Made by a program: the position numbers and the translations under genes
NCBI GenBank assembly: GCA_021808205.1
Contig: JAKBCD010000092.1
Span: 1 to 6,964, forward strand
Reading direction: 5' to 3'
From: Pseudomonadota bacterium
GTDB lineage: Bacteria; Pseudomonadota; Alphaproteobacteria; Acetobacterales; Acetobacteraceae
DNA length: 6,964 nucleotides
Notes under the pieces: generated by a model
Told to the model about the DNA's origin: nothing
Databases searched by the model: none
Seen by the model: only the letters and a program-made list of their open reading frames with translations
Shown: positions 1 through 6,023 of the stretch, one piece after another
Layout: every line of letters begins with the position of its first letter
Numbering within the stretch: the first letter of the stretch is position 1

Positions 1-1758
1 GCTCTTGCCCTCCACGCGCCCGCCATGGCGCAGACGATGATCAACACCAGCCAGACGATCGGCTTGTCGCTGGATGGGCTTGCCGGGCCGGTCGAGATCG
101 CCTCTGGCGTCAGCATCAATTCCAGCGGAACCGCCGCCATCAGCGCCAACCTGCCGGCACAGCTCGCCAATGCCGGGCAGGTGCTGGACTCAGCGGGTAT
201 CGGCATCGCGCTGGGCCAGGGCGGCGTGGTGACGAATACCGGGCTCATCAATGCCGGCAGCTATGGTGTGCGCACGGCGGGGGCCGGCGCCACCGTCACC
301 AATTCGGGGCAGATCGGCGCTGGAGATGACGGGGTCAGCCTCAACCGTGGCGGTGCGGTGACAAATACCGGTTCGATTTTTGGCGCGCATATGGGCGTTT
401 ACACCGGTAACGGGCTGGGGGTGGTGGAGAACAGCGGCACCATTTCCGCCCGCACGGGCGATGCTGTTTCGCTTTATTCCGGCGGAACCCTTACCAACAC
501 TGCCGCGGGGGCGCTGTTGGGCGGGTACTCGGGGCTTTACGCAGGCGGCAGCGGCTCATCCATCAGCAATGCCGGGCTTATCAGCGGGCCAGTTTTTGGC
601 GCCTATCTGATGGGCGATTCCACCATCAACAATAGCGGTGCCATCGCGGGTGGTACCGATGGTATCATCGACATCGGCCAGGGCGGCACGGTGGGCAATA
701 CCGGGGTGATCCATGGTGGCCAGGCGGGGGTGCAATTCGCCAGAGGCGGCAGCCTGGACAATGCTGGCACCATCACCGGCGGCGTGGTGGGCGTGAAGCT
801 TGGCAAAGCCAGCGTGCTCACCAACGAGGCGGGCGGCGTCATCTCCGGCGGGTCGGCCGGTGTGGTGGCGGGGGCGGGGGATGTCATCTTCAACGCCGGC
901 AGCATTGCCGCCAGCGCTGGGGGCAACGCCATCAGCCTTACGGGTGGGGCGAGCAGCGTAACGCTGGAAACCGGCTCGCAGATCGTCGGCATCATCGCCG
1001 GCAACGGCACCGCCAGCACAATCAATCTGGCCGGGCATGGCAGCCTCTCGGGAGATATCACCGGCTTGCATACGGGGCAGGTCAACATCCAGCAGAACGC
1101 CGTTTGGACCGTGAGCGGCAACTGGGCCGCCCGGCAGGTGGTGAATGCGGGCACGCTCACGGCTGGGCTGGTCGGCACGCCGCTCACCATCGAAGGTGAT
1201 TATACCCAGACCAGCGCTGGCACGCTGCGCGTGGTGGTAACACCGCAGGGCATGAGCCAGCTGTCCGTCACCGGCGCGGCGCATCTTGCGGGCACGCTGG
1301 CTTATGTGCTCTCGCCGGGCACCTACCAGCCGGGCAGCTACAGTTTTCTCACGGCGGCAGGGGGTGTGAGCGGAAATTTTTCTGCTGTGCAGGTGAGCAC
1401 GGCCTCCCAGCATAGCCGTATCTCAAGCAGTTTGCCCGCTGGCGGGGTCGCGGCTGCCGTCGTGCAGGCGCCTGCGAGTGCCGCCGCGTCGCCCGGGCTC
1501 GTGCTCTCGGTGCAGCAGGCCATGGTGGTTGCCCCGCCGGATAACGCGGTGTTTGCCGATACCGGGCAGGCTTTGGCGCTGTCAGGCGCGGCTTCGGGCC
1601 AGGCCCTGCTGGCGAGGGCTGATGAGCATAGCGGCACTCCCTGCGCCCCCCCCGGCAGCCTTGGCCAGTCAGCAGGGCAAAGGTGCTGCCAATGTGGCGG
1701 CGGTGCTGGCCGACGGGCTGTGCGGCATGGGCGGCTGGCTGCAAGCCACCGGCAGTGA
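1..1758 (+). CDS. Autotransporter passenger domain (5' partial, frame-broken before its barrel)
   Basis: Surface or secreted passenger of a type Va autotransporter; role unknown, adhesin-like by architecture. The frame is open from base 1. The first residues (ALALHAPAMAQT) look like the end of a Sec signal peptide with an AMA cleavage site, so the ATG at 25 lies inside the signal peptide and the true start is upstream of the window. Next come about 11 beta-helix repeats (226-954) with the pattern T-x-x-N-x-G-x-I-x-G-x-x-x-G-V. After these is a segment of the kind that closes such helices (about 955-1400), with TLETGSQIVG and TIEGDYTQ, then an Ala/Pro-rich linker (about 1440-1640). At the C8 run (1646-1653) the reading frame leaves the barrel frame, and 34 unrelated residues follow to a TGA at 1756-1758. 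As read, the product would have no translocator and should not reach the cell surface. The passenger assignment is firm; the ligand or function is not known. Confidence 0.85.
   Translation, partial: ALALHAPAMAQTMINTSQTIGLSLDGLAGPVEIASGVSINSSGTAAISANLPAQLANAGQVLDSAGIGIALGQGGVVTNTGLINAGSYGVRTAGAGATVTNSGQIGAGDDGVSLNRGGAVTNTGSIFGAHMGVYTGNGLGVVENSGTISARTGDAVSLYSGGTLTNTAAGALLGGYSGLYAGGSGSSISNAGLISGPVFGAYLMGDSTINNSGAIAGGTDGIIDIGQGGTVGNTGVIHGGQAGVQFARGGSLDNAGTITGGVVGVKLGKASVLTNEAGGVISGGSAGVVAGAGDVIFNAGSIAASAGGNAISLTGGASSVTLETGSQIVGIIAGNGTASTINLAGHGSLSGDITGLHTGQVNIQQNAVWTVSGNWAARQVVNAGTLTAGLVGTPLTIEGDYTQTSAGTLRVVVTPQGMSQLSVTGAAHLAGTLAYVLSPGTYQPGSYSFLTAAGGVSGNFSAVQVSTASQHSRISSSLPAGGVAAAVVQAPASAAASPGLVLSVQQAMVVAPPDNAVFADTGQALALSGAASGQALLARADEHSGTPCAPPGSLGQSAGQRCCQCGGGAGRRAVRHGRLAASHRQ
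226..954 (+). repeat. Passenger beta-helix coding repeats (~11 x 20-24 residues)
   Basis: Degenerate repeats seen at the protein level. Typical units are VVTNTGLINAGSYGV, TVTNSGQIGAGDDGV, TVGNTGVIHGGQAGV and SLDNAGTITGGVVGV. Each has an N-x-G-x-I turn and a G-V or G-A about eight residues later, as expected for rungs of a right-handed beta-helix. The fifth and tenth units carry a small insertion (NTAAGAL, NEAGGVI). The DNA copies have diverged, so this is an old expansion and not a recent tandem duplication. Confidence 0.8.
1646..1653 (+). other. C8 homopolymer at the passenger/barrel frame break
   Basis: Eight consecutive C separate the frame used by the passenger (codons starting at 1, 4, 7...) from the frame used by the barrel (one base later). 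Seven C would join them into one uninterrupted gene. Runs like this are slippage-prone, so it could be a contingency (phase-variation) tract, a fixed mutation or a base-calling error. The sequence alone does not decide. Confidence 0.75.
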
Positions 1759-2518
1759 TCTCTCGGCAGACAATGCCTATGATGCGCACGGCGGCGGGTT
1801 TCTCGCCGGGCTGGACCGTGCGGTTGGCCCCGGCCGGGTTGGCGTGGCGGTGGGCTATGACGCGCTGAACCTGAAGGATGCGGCTGGCGGCAAGGCGTTT
1901 CTGGGCACCGTGCGGTTTGGCCTCTATGGCGGACTGGATACAGGCCACATCGCGCTGAGCGCGGCGCTGATGGACGGGCTGGTAAACACCAGCACCACCC
2001 GCGCCACGGGTGCGGGCGGTGCCGAGGCAAACGGGCATGGCAATGTGCTCTCTGCCGCGTTGCAGCTTGCCCTTCCCGTTTCCGCCAGGGGCGCGGTGTT
2101 TCGCCCGGTGGCGGGGCTGGAGATCACGCGGTTTTCCCTGAGCGGGTTGAACGAAGCTGCCGCCGCCCAAGCCTTGGCGGTGCGGACCGGGGCGGTGAGC
2201 GGTGTTTATGTGGCACCCTATCTGCGCCTTACCGTCACGCGCGGCTTCATCACTGCGCAGGGGCTGGAGATTACGCCGAGTGCCACGCTGGGGCTAATTG
2301 TAAACGCCACCAACCCTGGTGTATCTGTAGCTGTGACCGCGCAGGACGGCACCGGGTTCAACGCCGCACCGTTGCAGCTCTCGCCGGTGGCTGGCGAGGC
2401 GGGGCTGGGGCTGGCGATTGGGCGGGGCAATTGGCGCCTCACCGCCCGTTATGGCGCCACCCTGGCCGGCAACTGGCACGCGCAAAGCCTGGAAGGTGGG
2501 TTGCTGGTGAAGTTTTAG
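1655..2518 (+). CDS. Autotransporter beta-barrel domain (same gene, displaced by +1 frame)
   Basis: C-terminal translocator that forms an outer-membrane beta-barrel and exports the attached passenger. The frame carries on the passenger gene once one C is removed from the C8 run, giving APPAALASQQGKGAANVAAVL and so on. Barrel features are the opening GGWLQATGSDLSADNAYDAH, then GGGFLAGLDRAVGPGRVGVA, a series of amphipathic Gly/aromatic strands, and the last strand ending GGLLVKF with a C-terminal Phe, the usual recognition signal for the Bam machinery. About 285 residues fits the autotransporter barrel family. The frame is open back to an ATG at 1478, but those first ~58 residues are Arg/Pro/Trp-rich out-of-frame translation of the passenger gene and not real protein. 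The first ATG within the barrel part is at 1727 and has no signal peptide, so this piece alone could not be exported. With the frame repaired, the visible protein is 838 residues. Confidence 0.85.
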   Translation, partial: AALASQQGKGAANVAAVLADGLCGMGGWLQATGSDLSADNAYDAHGGGFLAGLDRAVGPGRVGVAVGYDALNLKDAAGGKAFLGTVRFGLYGGLDTGHIALSAALMDGLVNTSTTRATGAGGAEANGHGNVLSAALQLALPVSARGAVFRPVAGLEITRFSLSGLNEAAAAQALAVRTGAVSGVYVAPYLRLTVTRGFITAQGLEITPSATLGLIVNATNPGVSVAVTAQDGTGFNAAPLQLSPVAGEAGLGLAIGRGNWRLTARYGATLAGNWHAQSLEGGLLVKF

Positions 2519-2553
2519 AGCCTGATGGGTTCAAGGCAGATAATTACTGCTCT
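2517..2553 (+). repeat. AGAGC...GCTCT-bracketed element A
   Basis: Begins inside the TAG stop of the autotransporter gene with AGAGCCTGATGGGTTCAAG and ends with GCTCT (37 bases). Its first 19 bases match element D (minus strand 4512-4494) at 18 positions. It looks like a short interspersed repeat of the kind scattered through alphaproteobacterial genomes; the copy number elsewhere cannot be seen here. Confidence 0.5.
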
Positions 2554-2585
2554 GAGAGCGTTCCGCTTTTAGCTGAACGCTCTCA
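2553..2585 (+). terminator. Strong hairpin after the autotransporter gene (element B; possible terminator)
   Basis: A perfect 11-bp inverted repeat, TGAGAGCGTTC (2553-2563) with GAACGCTCTCA (2575-2585), has an 11-base spacer and is followed by ATTTTATG. It lies 34 bases past the stop codon and could end the autotransporter transcript, although the T-run is only four long. Its core is also bracketed by AGAGC (2555) and GCTCT (2583), so it may instead be a member of the same interspersed dyad family as elements A, C and D. Confidence 0.45.
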
Positions 2586-2657
2586 TTTTATGTTTGAGCG
2601 AGCCATTTCATGCAGTTATCCTGGCGCTGCCGCGTCAATCCAAATGCATATTGCTCT

Positions 2658-2701
2658 AGAGCCGGATGATTTTAGATCGAATCACGGGAGAGATCCGCTC
2701 T
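2658..2701. repeat. AGAGC...GCTCT-bracketed element C
   Basis: The ends AGAGCCGGAT (2658-2667) and ATCCGCTCT (2693-2701) are inverted copies apart from one bulged base. A 9-bp dyad, GATTTTAGA (2668-2676) with TCTAAAATC (2699-2707), overlaps the right end and offers an alternative pairing. Just to the left, GCTCTAGAGC (2653-2662) is a perfect palindrome, so a second bracket abuts this one. The stretch has lower GC than the flanking genes. Confidence 0.45.
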
Positions 2702-2785
2702 AAAATCTGAATCCGCCTCTAAAACAATGAGATAAAGGACGATTCAGACTTCAGGCTCGCGCGTAAAGTGAGCGAACCTAAAGTC
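2668..2785. repeat. Chain of three abutting dyads
   Basis: Three inverted repeats follow one another end to end, each sharing two bases with the next. They are 2668-2676/2699-2707 (9 bp), 2706-2713/2741-2748 (TCTGAATC/GATTCAGA, 8 bp) and 2747-2760/2772-2785 (14 positions, 12 paired). In the third, the two mismatches are C-A on the plus strand but G-U on the minus strand, so an RNA would fold better if read from the minus strand. No open frame of interest runs through it. It could be an interspersed palindromic element or a structured RNA; neither is proven. Confidence 0.35.
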
Positions 2786-2851
2786 ATCGTGCTCTACAGT
2801 CGGTGCGTGTCCCGCCCGTTGCGGGTGATCAACCCCGCCGGTGAGGTTGCG

Positions 2852-2877
2852 TGCCGGGCTGTCTGATAAGCCCGGCA
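2852..2877. repeat. 9-bp perfect hairpin beside the gltA terminator
   Basis: TGCCGGGCT (2852-2860) and AGCCCGGCA (2869-2877) are a perfect inverted repeat around an 8-base loop. There is no T-run on either strand, so it is not a typical intrinsic terminator. It lies just beyond the gltA terminator and could act as a back-up stop or protect the 3' end of read-through RNA; this is inference. Confidence 0.35.
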
Positions 2878-2882
2878 TCCGC

Positions 2883-2917
2883 AAAAAACCCTTCCGCGAA
2901 CGGGCCGCGGAAGGGTT
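2883..2917 (-). terminator. Rho-independent terminator of gltA
   Basis: Read on the minus strand, a perfect 12-bp GC-rich stem (arms 2906-2917 and 2887-2898, 7-base loop) runs directly into six T (2888-2883). It starts 26 bases past the gltA TGA and is a textbook intrinsic terminator. It ends the gltA message in the convergent gap. Confidence 0.9.
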
Positions 2918-2943
2918 GGCGGGTTCTGCCGGAAAGCGGTGCG

Positions 2944-4257
2944 TCAGCCCCGCTTGTCGACCGGCACGTAATCGCGCTGCGGAGCGCCGGTATAAATCTG
3001 CCGAGGGCGGCCGATGCGGTTGGAGGGGTCCTCGATCATTTCTTTCCACTGGCTGATCCAGCCCACGGTGCGCGCCAGCGCGAAGATCGGCGTGAACATG
3101 GTGGTGGGAAAGCCCATCGCGCTCAGGATGATGCCTGAATAGAAATCCACATTCGGATAGAGCTTGCGGGAGACGAAATAATCGTCCTCCAGCGCGATCT
3201 TCTCCAGCTCCATCGCCAGATCCAGCGTGGGCGAGTTCTTGATGCCAAGCTCGCCAAGCACCTCGTAGCAGGTTCGCTGCATAATCTTCGCGCGCGGGTC
3301 GTAATTCTTGTACACGCGGTGGCCAAAGCCCATCAGCTTCACGTTGGAGTTCTTATCCTTCACCTGGGCAATGAACTCGGGGATGTTGTCCTTGTGGCCG
3401 ATTTCGGCCAGCATCTTCAGCACCGCCTCGTTGGCGCCGCCATGGGCGGGGCCCCAGAGCGAGGCGATACCTGCCGCGATGCAGGCAAAGGGATTGGCGC
3501 CGGTGGAGCCGGAAAGCCGCACGGTAGAGGTGGAAGCATTCTGCTCATGGTCCGCATGCAGAATGAAGATGCGCTCCATCGCCCTGGTCAGCACCGGGTT
3601 AGGTTTGTAATCCTCGGTGGGGACCGCGTGGAACATGTAGAGGAAGTTTTCCGCGTAGGAGAGGTCGTTGCGCGGATACATAAACGGCTGGCCGGCATTG
3701 TATTTGTAGGCCCAGGCGGTGATCGTCGGCATCTTCGCGATCAGCCTGTAGGCGGAAATCTCACGCTGGCGCGGATCGTGAATGTCAATGCTGTCCGGGT
3801 AGAAGGCGGACATCGCGCCGACCACGGAGCATAGCATCGCCATCGGGTGGGCATCCCGGCGGAAACCATCCCAAAAACGGCGGACCTGCTCGTGTAGCAT
3901 GGTATGACGGGTGATGCCGTTACTGAAGGTCTCCAGCTCCGCCTTATTCGGCAGGTCGCCGAAGAGCAGCAGATAGGCGACTTCCAGGAAGGATGAGTTC
4001 TCGGCCAGCTGGTCGATCGGATAGCCGCGATGCAGCAGGATGCCCTCATCGCCGTCGATATAGGTAATCGAGCTTTCGCAGGAGGCTGTGGCCCCATAGC
4101 TTGGGTCGAAGGTGAAAATGCCAAGTTCGCTTTGCAGCTTGCGGACATCAAGGCAGTCTGTGCCAAGCGTACCACCCAGCACCGGCAAGGTTGCTGTTTT
4201 GTTATCAAAAACAAGTGTCGCTGTGCCGACGTGCTTGGTTGCGGCGGGCTGAGCCAT
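2944..4257 (-). CDS. gltA: Citrate synthase (type II)
   Basis: Condenses oxaloacetate and acetyl-CoA to citrate, the entry step of the TCA cycle, in the cytoplasm. The 437 residues are the usual size of the bacterial hexameric (type II) enzyme, including its extra N-terminal domain (about 20-80, [20 protein letters not shown]). Active-site signatures are all present: [10 protein letters not shown] (His234/His237), [10 protein letters not shown] (His272), the family signature [14 protein letters not shown] (His313) and PNVDFYSG (Asp371), with the late [11 protein letters not shown]. The start at 4257 is chosen because AGAAGG lies 8 bases upstream and the family N-terminus begins there. A GTG 39 bases further up would add 13 residues ([13 protein letters not shown]) and is less likely. 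It is followed by a strong terminator and separated from cysH by 263 bases, so it is probably its own unit. In acetic acid bacteria the orthologue is known as aarA, linked to acetate tolerance. Confidence 0.97.
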   Translation of the reverse strand: MAQPAATKHVGTATLVFDNKTATLPVLGGTLGTDCLDVRKLQSELGIFTFDPSYGATASCESSITYIDGDEGILLHRGYPIDQLAENSSFLEVAYLLLFGDLPNKAELETFSNGITRHTMLHEQVRRFWDGFRRDAHPMAMLCSVVGAMSAFYPDSIDIHDPRQREISAYRLIAKMPTITAWAYKYNAGQPFMYPRNDLSYAENFLYMFHAVPTEDYKPNPVLTRAMERIFILHADHEQNASTSTVRLSGSTGANPFACIAAGIASLWGPAHGGANEAVLKMLAEIGHKDNIPEFIAQVKDKNSNVKLMGFGHRVYKNYDPRAKIMQRTCYEVLGELGIKNSPTLDLAMELEKIALEDDYFVSRKLYPNVDFYSGIILSAMGFPTTMFTPIFALARTVGWISQWKEMIEDPSNRIGRPRQIYTGAPQRDYVPVDKRG

Positions 4258-4457
4258 GTTCTTCACCTTCTCGTTGAGATTCTTCTTCACGGGCACCAGG
4301 AAGGGCCATCCTGATGGGAGGGACGCCGTAAGCGTTATTCAATCCAAAGCCCGCTGTAAAGCCAGCACGCCGCAGCGCAGCATAGCACGCCACGGGGCTG
4401 AACGGGGTTGAAAAAACGGCATCATGTTACAAGGCGCGCGTTTACCGCCGCCGCGTT
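4258..4457 (-). promoter_or_regulatory. Presumed gltA upstream control region
   Basis: The non-coding stretch before gltA should hold its promoter, but no clear consensus is visible. The best minus-strand candidates are TTTACA (4360-4355) with AATAAC (4339-4334) at a short 15-base spacing, and an isolated TATGCT without a matching -35. Neither is convincing. No terminator for the cys genes upstream is obvious either, so some read-through into gltA is possible. Confidence 0.3.
4266..4271 (-). promoter_or_regulatory. Ribosome binding site of gltA
   Basis: AGAAGG on the minus strand, 8 bases before the ATG at 4257. This supports the 437-residue start over the upstream GTG at 4296. Confidence 0.7.
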
Positions 4458-4512
4458 AGAGCGCGAAGACATTTGGTTTGCTGCGCGATCGAGCTTGAAC
4501 CGATCAGGCTCT
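4458..4512 (-). repeat. AGAGC...GCTCT-bracketed element D behind cysH
   Basis: On the minus strand it opens with AGAGCCTGATCGGTTCAAG eight bases after the cysH stop and closes with GCTCT (55 bases in all). The opening matches element A (2517-2535) at 18 of 19 bases. A small inner dyad, GATCG...CGATC, follows the opening. It has the look of an interspersed repeat lying in a 3' untranslated region. Confidence 0.5.
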
Positions 4513-4520
4513 GGTCTGGG

Positions 4521-5234
4521 TTACACCTCGAAAGTGAGGTTTTCCGGCCATTCCGGCGTGGTCATGGCGCGCGGCATATGGATACCGCATTCTGTCTTGT
4601 CCCGTCCGGCCCACCGGCCGGAGCGCTGATCCTGCCCCGGCAGCGGCTTTGCGGTGCAGGTGGCGCAGCCGATGGAGGTATAGCCTTCCGCCTGGAGCGG
4701 GTGGCGGGGCAGGCCATGGGCGGGGAAATAAGCATCCAGCATCGCGCTGTCCCAGAACGCCAGAGGGTTTACGGTGATACGCCCGTCGGCGCCCGTTTCC
4801 TGAATCTGCAGATTGGCGCGCGTGGCGGACTGGCCGCGCTTGCGCCCGGTGATCCAGGCTTCGAAGCCTTCTAGCGCCTCGTCCAGCGGGTTGGTCTTGC
4901 GGATCGCGCAGCAGAGATCGGGATCCTTCTCCCATAGCCGTCCATCCGGGTCATAGGCCGCGAGTTGCTTGCCAGAAGGGCGGATGGCGCGCACGTCGCC
5001 AAGCCCCAGTCTTTGAGTTAGCGCGTCCCGATACGCCAGGGTTTCAGGAAAAAGCTTGCCGGTATCAAGGAAAATCACCGGCAAGGATTTGTCGATCTGC
5101 GCCACCATGTGAAGCAGAACCGCAGATTCGGTGCCGAATGATGAGACGAGCGCGATCCTGCCGGCTAATTGCCGGGTGATGGCATTGCGCAGGATCGAGA
5201 CGGCGTCGGACGGAGAGGACAGGCTGTCGAGCAT
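4521..5234 (-). CDS. cysH: Assimilatory adenylyl-/phosphoadenylyl-sulfate reductase
   Basis: Reduces activated sulfate (APS or PAPS) to sulfite with thioredoxin or glutaredoxin, in assimilatory sulfate reduction in the cytoplasm. The 237 residues show the nucleotide-binding SSFGTESAVLLH (31-42) and FLDTGKLFPET (55-65), a Cys pair in DLCCAIRKTNPL (Cys108-109), TGRKRGQSATR (129-139), GCATC (Cys190 and Cys193) and the catalytic tail ECGIH (Cys216). The CC...CxxC set binds a 4Fe-4S cluster in the family, which points to an APS-preferring enzyme rather than the cluster-free PAPS form; substrate choice is inference. The frame is open upstream to 5411, but that part overlaps the cysG-like gene in another frame and has no family resemblance. 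The ATG at 5234 gives the family length, although no clear Shine-Dalgarno precedes it. It lies 58 bases behind the cysG-like gene and is probably co-transcribed with it. Confidence 0.93.
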   Translation of the reverse strand: MLDSLSSPSDAVSILRNAITRQLAGRIALVSSFGTESAVLLHMVAQIDKSLPVIFLDTGKLFPETLAYRDALTQRLGLGDVRAIRPSGKQLAAYDPDGRLWEKDPDLCCAIRKTNPLDEALEGFEAWITGRKRGQSATRANLQIQETGADGRITVNPLAFWDSAMLDAYFPAHGLPRHPLQAEGYTSIGCATCTAKPLPGQDQRSGRWAGRDKTECGIHMPRAMTTPEWPENLTFEV

Positions 5235-5292
5235 GGCGGGGATTTCATGGCTGGCTGCAACGAGACGTGTTACAAAGGGTTTTGGGGGCGGA

Positions 5293-5868
5293 TCAGTCCG
5301 GTTTTTTGGGGCAGGACAGCCAACAGCGCTCATCGACAATTGCGCCGATGCGTTGGGCGGCGTCTGCCATGGGCATTCGCTCTGCCTGCCAGCCCTGGCG
5401 CAGAGCCGCAATTTCCTTCACCCGCGCCGACCAGCTATCCGGAAAGCAGGCTTCAAGCCGCTTGCGGATAGCACCAGCCAAGCCAGGAGCCTGACCGTTG
5501 GTGGAAACGGTGAGTAATAGATCTCCCCGGCGGATTTCGGCGACGGAGTTGAAATCGCAAAACTCAGGCACGTCTTCCACGTTTACCAGCACCCGCGCCG
5601 CACGTGCCGCTTCAGCGAGGGGCCGGTAGGCGGTTTCGTCGAGCCCGACGATCCAAAGCAGATTAAGTTGGCCGATTTCGGCGGTATTCGGCAGGTGCTG
5701 CAAGGCGGTTGCACCTGCTTCGTTGGCGAGTTCGGGGTCGGTGGTAAAAATTTTCAAGCTCTCCCCAGCCCCTGCCCGGCGCAGACTCTGCAGCCGCCGA
5801 CGCGCCTGCGGGCCGGCCCCGGCAAGGCCCAGCCGCAACAGCGATGGATTGAGCGCCAAGGGAATCAT
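5293..5868 (-). CDS. cysG: Precorrin-2 dehydrogenase / siroheme synthase N-terminal domain (CysG/Met8-like)
   Basis: NAD-dependent oxidation of precorrin-2 to sirohydrochlorin, and possibly iron insertion, in siroheme synthesis; siroheme is the cofactor of sulfite and nitrite reductases. The 191 residues correspond to the N-terminal half of CysG, or to stand-alone Met8/SirC-type proteins. A degenerate nucleotide-binding turn GLAGAGPQARRRL lies at 14-26. The family core VNVEDVPEFCDF (95-106) keeps the Asp (Asp99) that aligns with the catalytic Asp104 of enteric CysG, followed by LLLTVSTNGQAPGLAGAIRK (117-136). The uroporphyrinogen methyltransferase half of full CysG is absent, so that step must come from a separate gene. 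The start at 5868 fits the promoter 57 bases upstream but has no evident ribosome binding site. It is the first gene of a probable two-gene unit with cysH. The symbol is by similarity; the protein is only the dehydrogenase part. Confidence 0.88.
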   Translation of the reverse strand: MIPLALNPSLLRLGLAGAGPQARRRLQSLRRAGAGESLKIFTTDPELANEAGATALQHLPNTAEIGQLNLLWIVGLDETAYRPLAEAARAARVLVNVEDVPEFCDFNSVAEIRRGDLLLTVSTNGQAPGLAGAIRKRLEACFPDSWSARVKEIAALRQGWQAERMPMADAAQRIGAIVDERCWLSCPKKPD

Positions 5869-5924
5869 GCGTACTTAGAAAAGGCTTTTTCTGGCTTTAG
5901 CAATACGGTAGAAAAAATAATGTA

Positions 5925-5952
5925 ATTATACTAAATCACGGGCGTAGATCAA
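5925..5952 (-). promoter_or_regulatory. Sigma70-type promoter of the cysG-cysH unit
   Basis: On the minus strand TTGATC (5952-5947), a 16-base spacer and a perfect TATAAT (5930-5925) lie in an AT-rich pocket between the kinase gene and the cysG-like gene. Transcription would begin near 5918, leaving a leader of about 50 bases. The leader contains a small AT hairpin (AGAAAA/TTTTCT, 5877-5892) just ahead of the start codon. No operator can be named with confidence. Confidence 0.7.
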
Positions 5953-6023
5953 AAATATTTTCTTAAACTTCTTGTTCCGGGGCAAGGCTACTCCCCCCAA
6001 TCCTCACTCGCACTTATAAGCTT

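Noticed and set aside
25..27. ATG at 25 as the autotransporter start
   Set aside because: The frame is open to base 1 and the residues before and across it read as the tail of a signal peptide (ALALHAPAMAQ), so the start is upstream of the window.
226..954. Possible CRISPR or tandem DNA repeat
   Set aside because: The periodicity exists only at the protein level, with varied DNA and unit length, inside an open frame; there are no identical repeats with spacers.
556..2170. Long minus-strand open frames (556-1413 and 1349-2170, both over 270 codons) opposite the autotransporter gene
   Set aside because: Their translations are rich in Arg, His, Pro and Ala with no domain pattern. They are the usual antisense shadows of a GC-rich, repeat-rich gene.
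2431..2703. Plus-strand open frame of 90 codons over the autotransporter end and the gap
   Set aside because: It overlaps the barrel in another frame and then runs through the dyad region; no recognisable protein pattern or ribosome site.
4258..4296. GTG at 4296 as the gltA start (13 extra residues)
   Set aside because: The ATG at 4257 has a well-spaced AGAAGG and the family N-terminus begins there.
5960..6023. Terminator behind the kinase gene
   Set aside because: Only a 4-bp CTTG/CAAG pairing and a T5 run well apart from it are seen; no convincing hairpin with a T tail.
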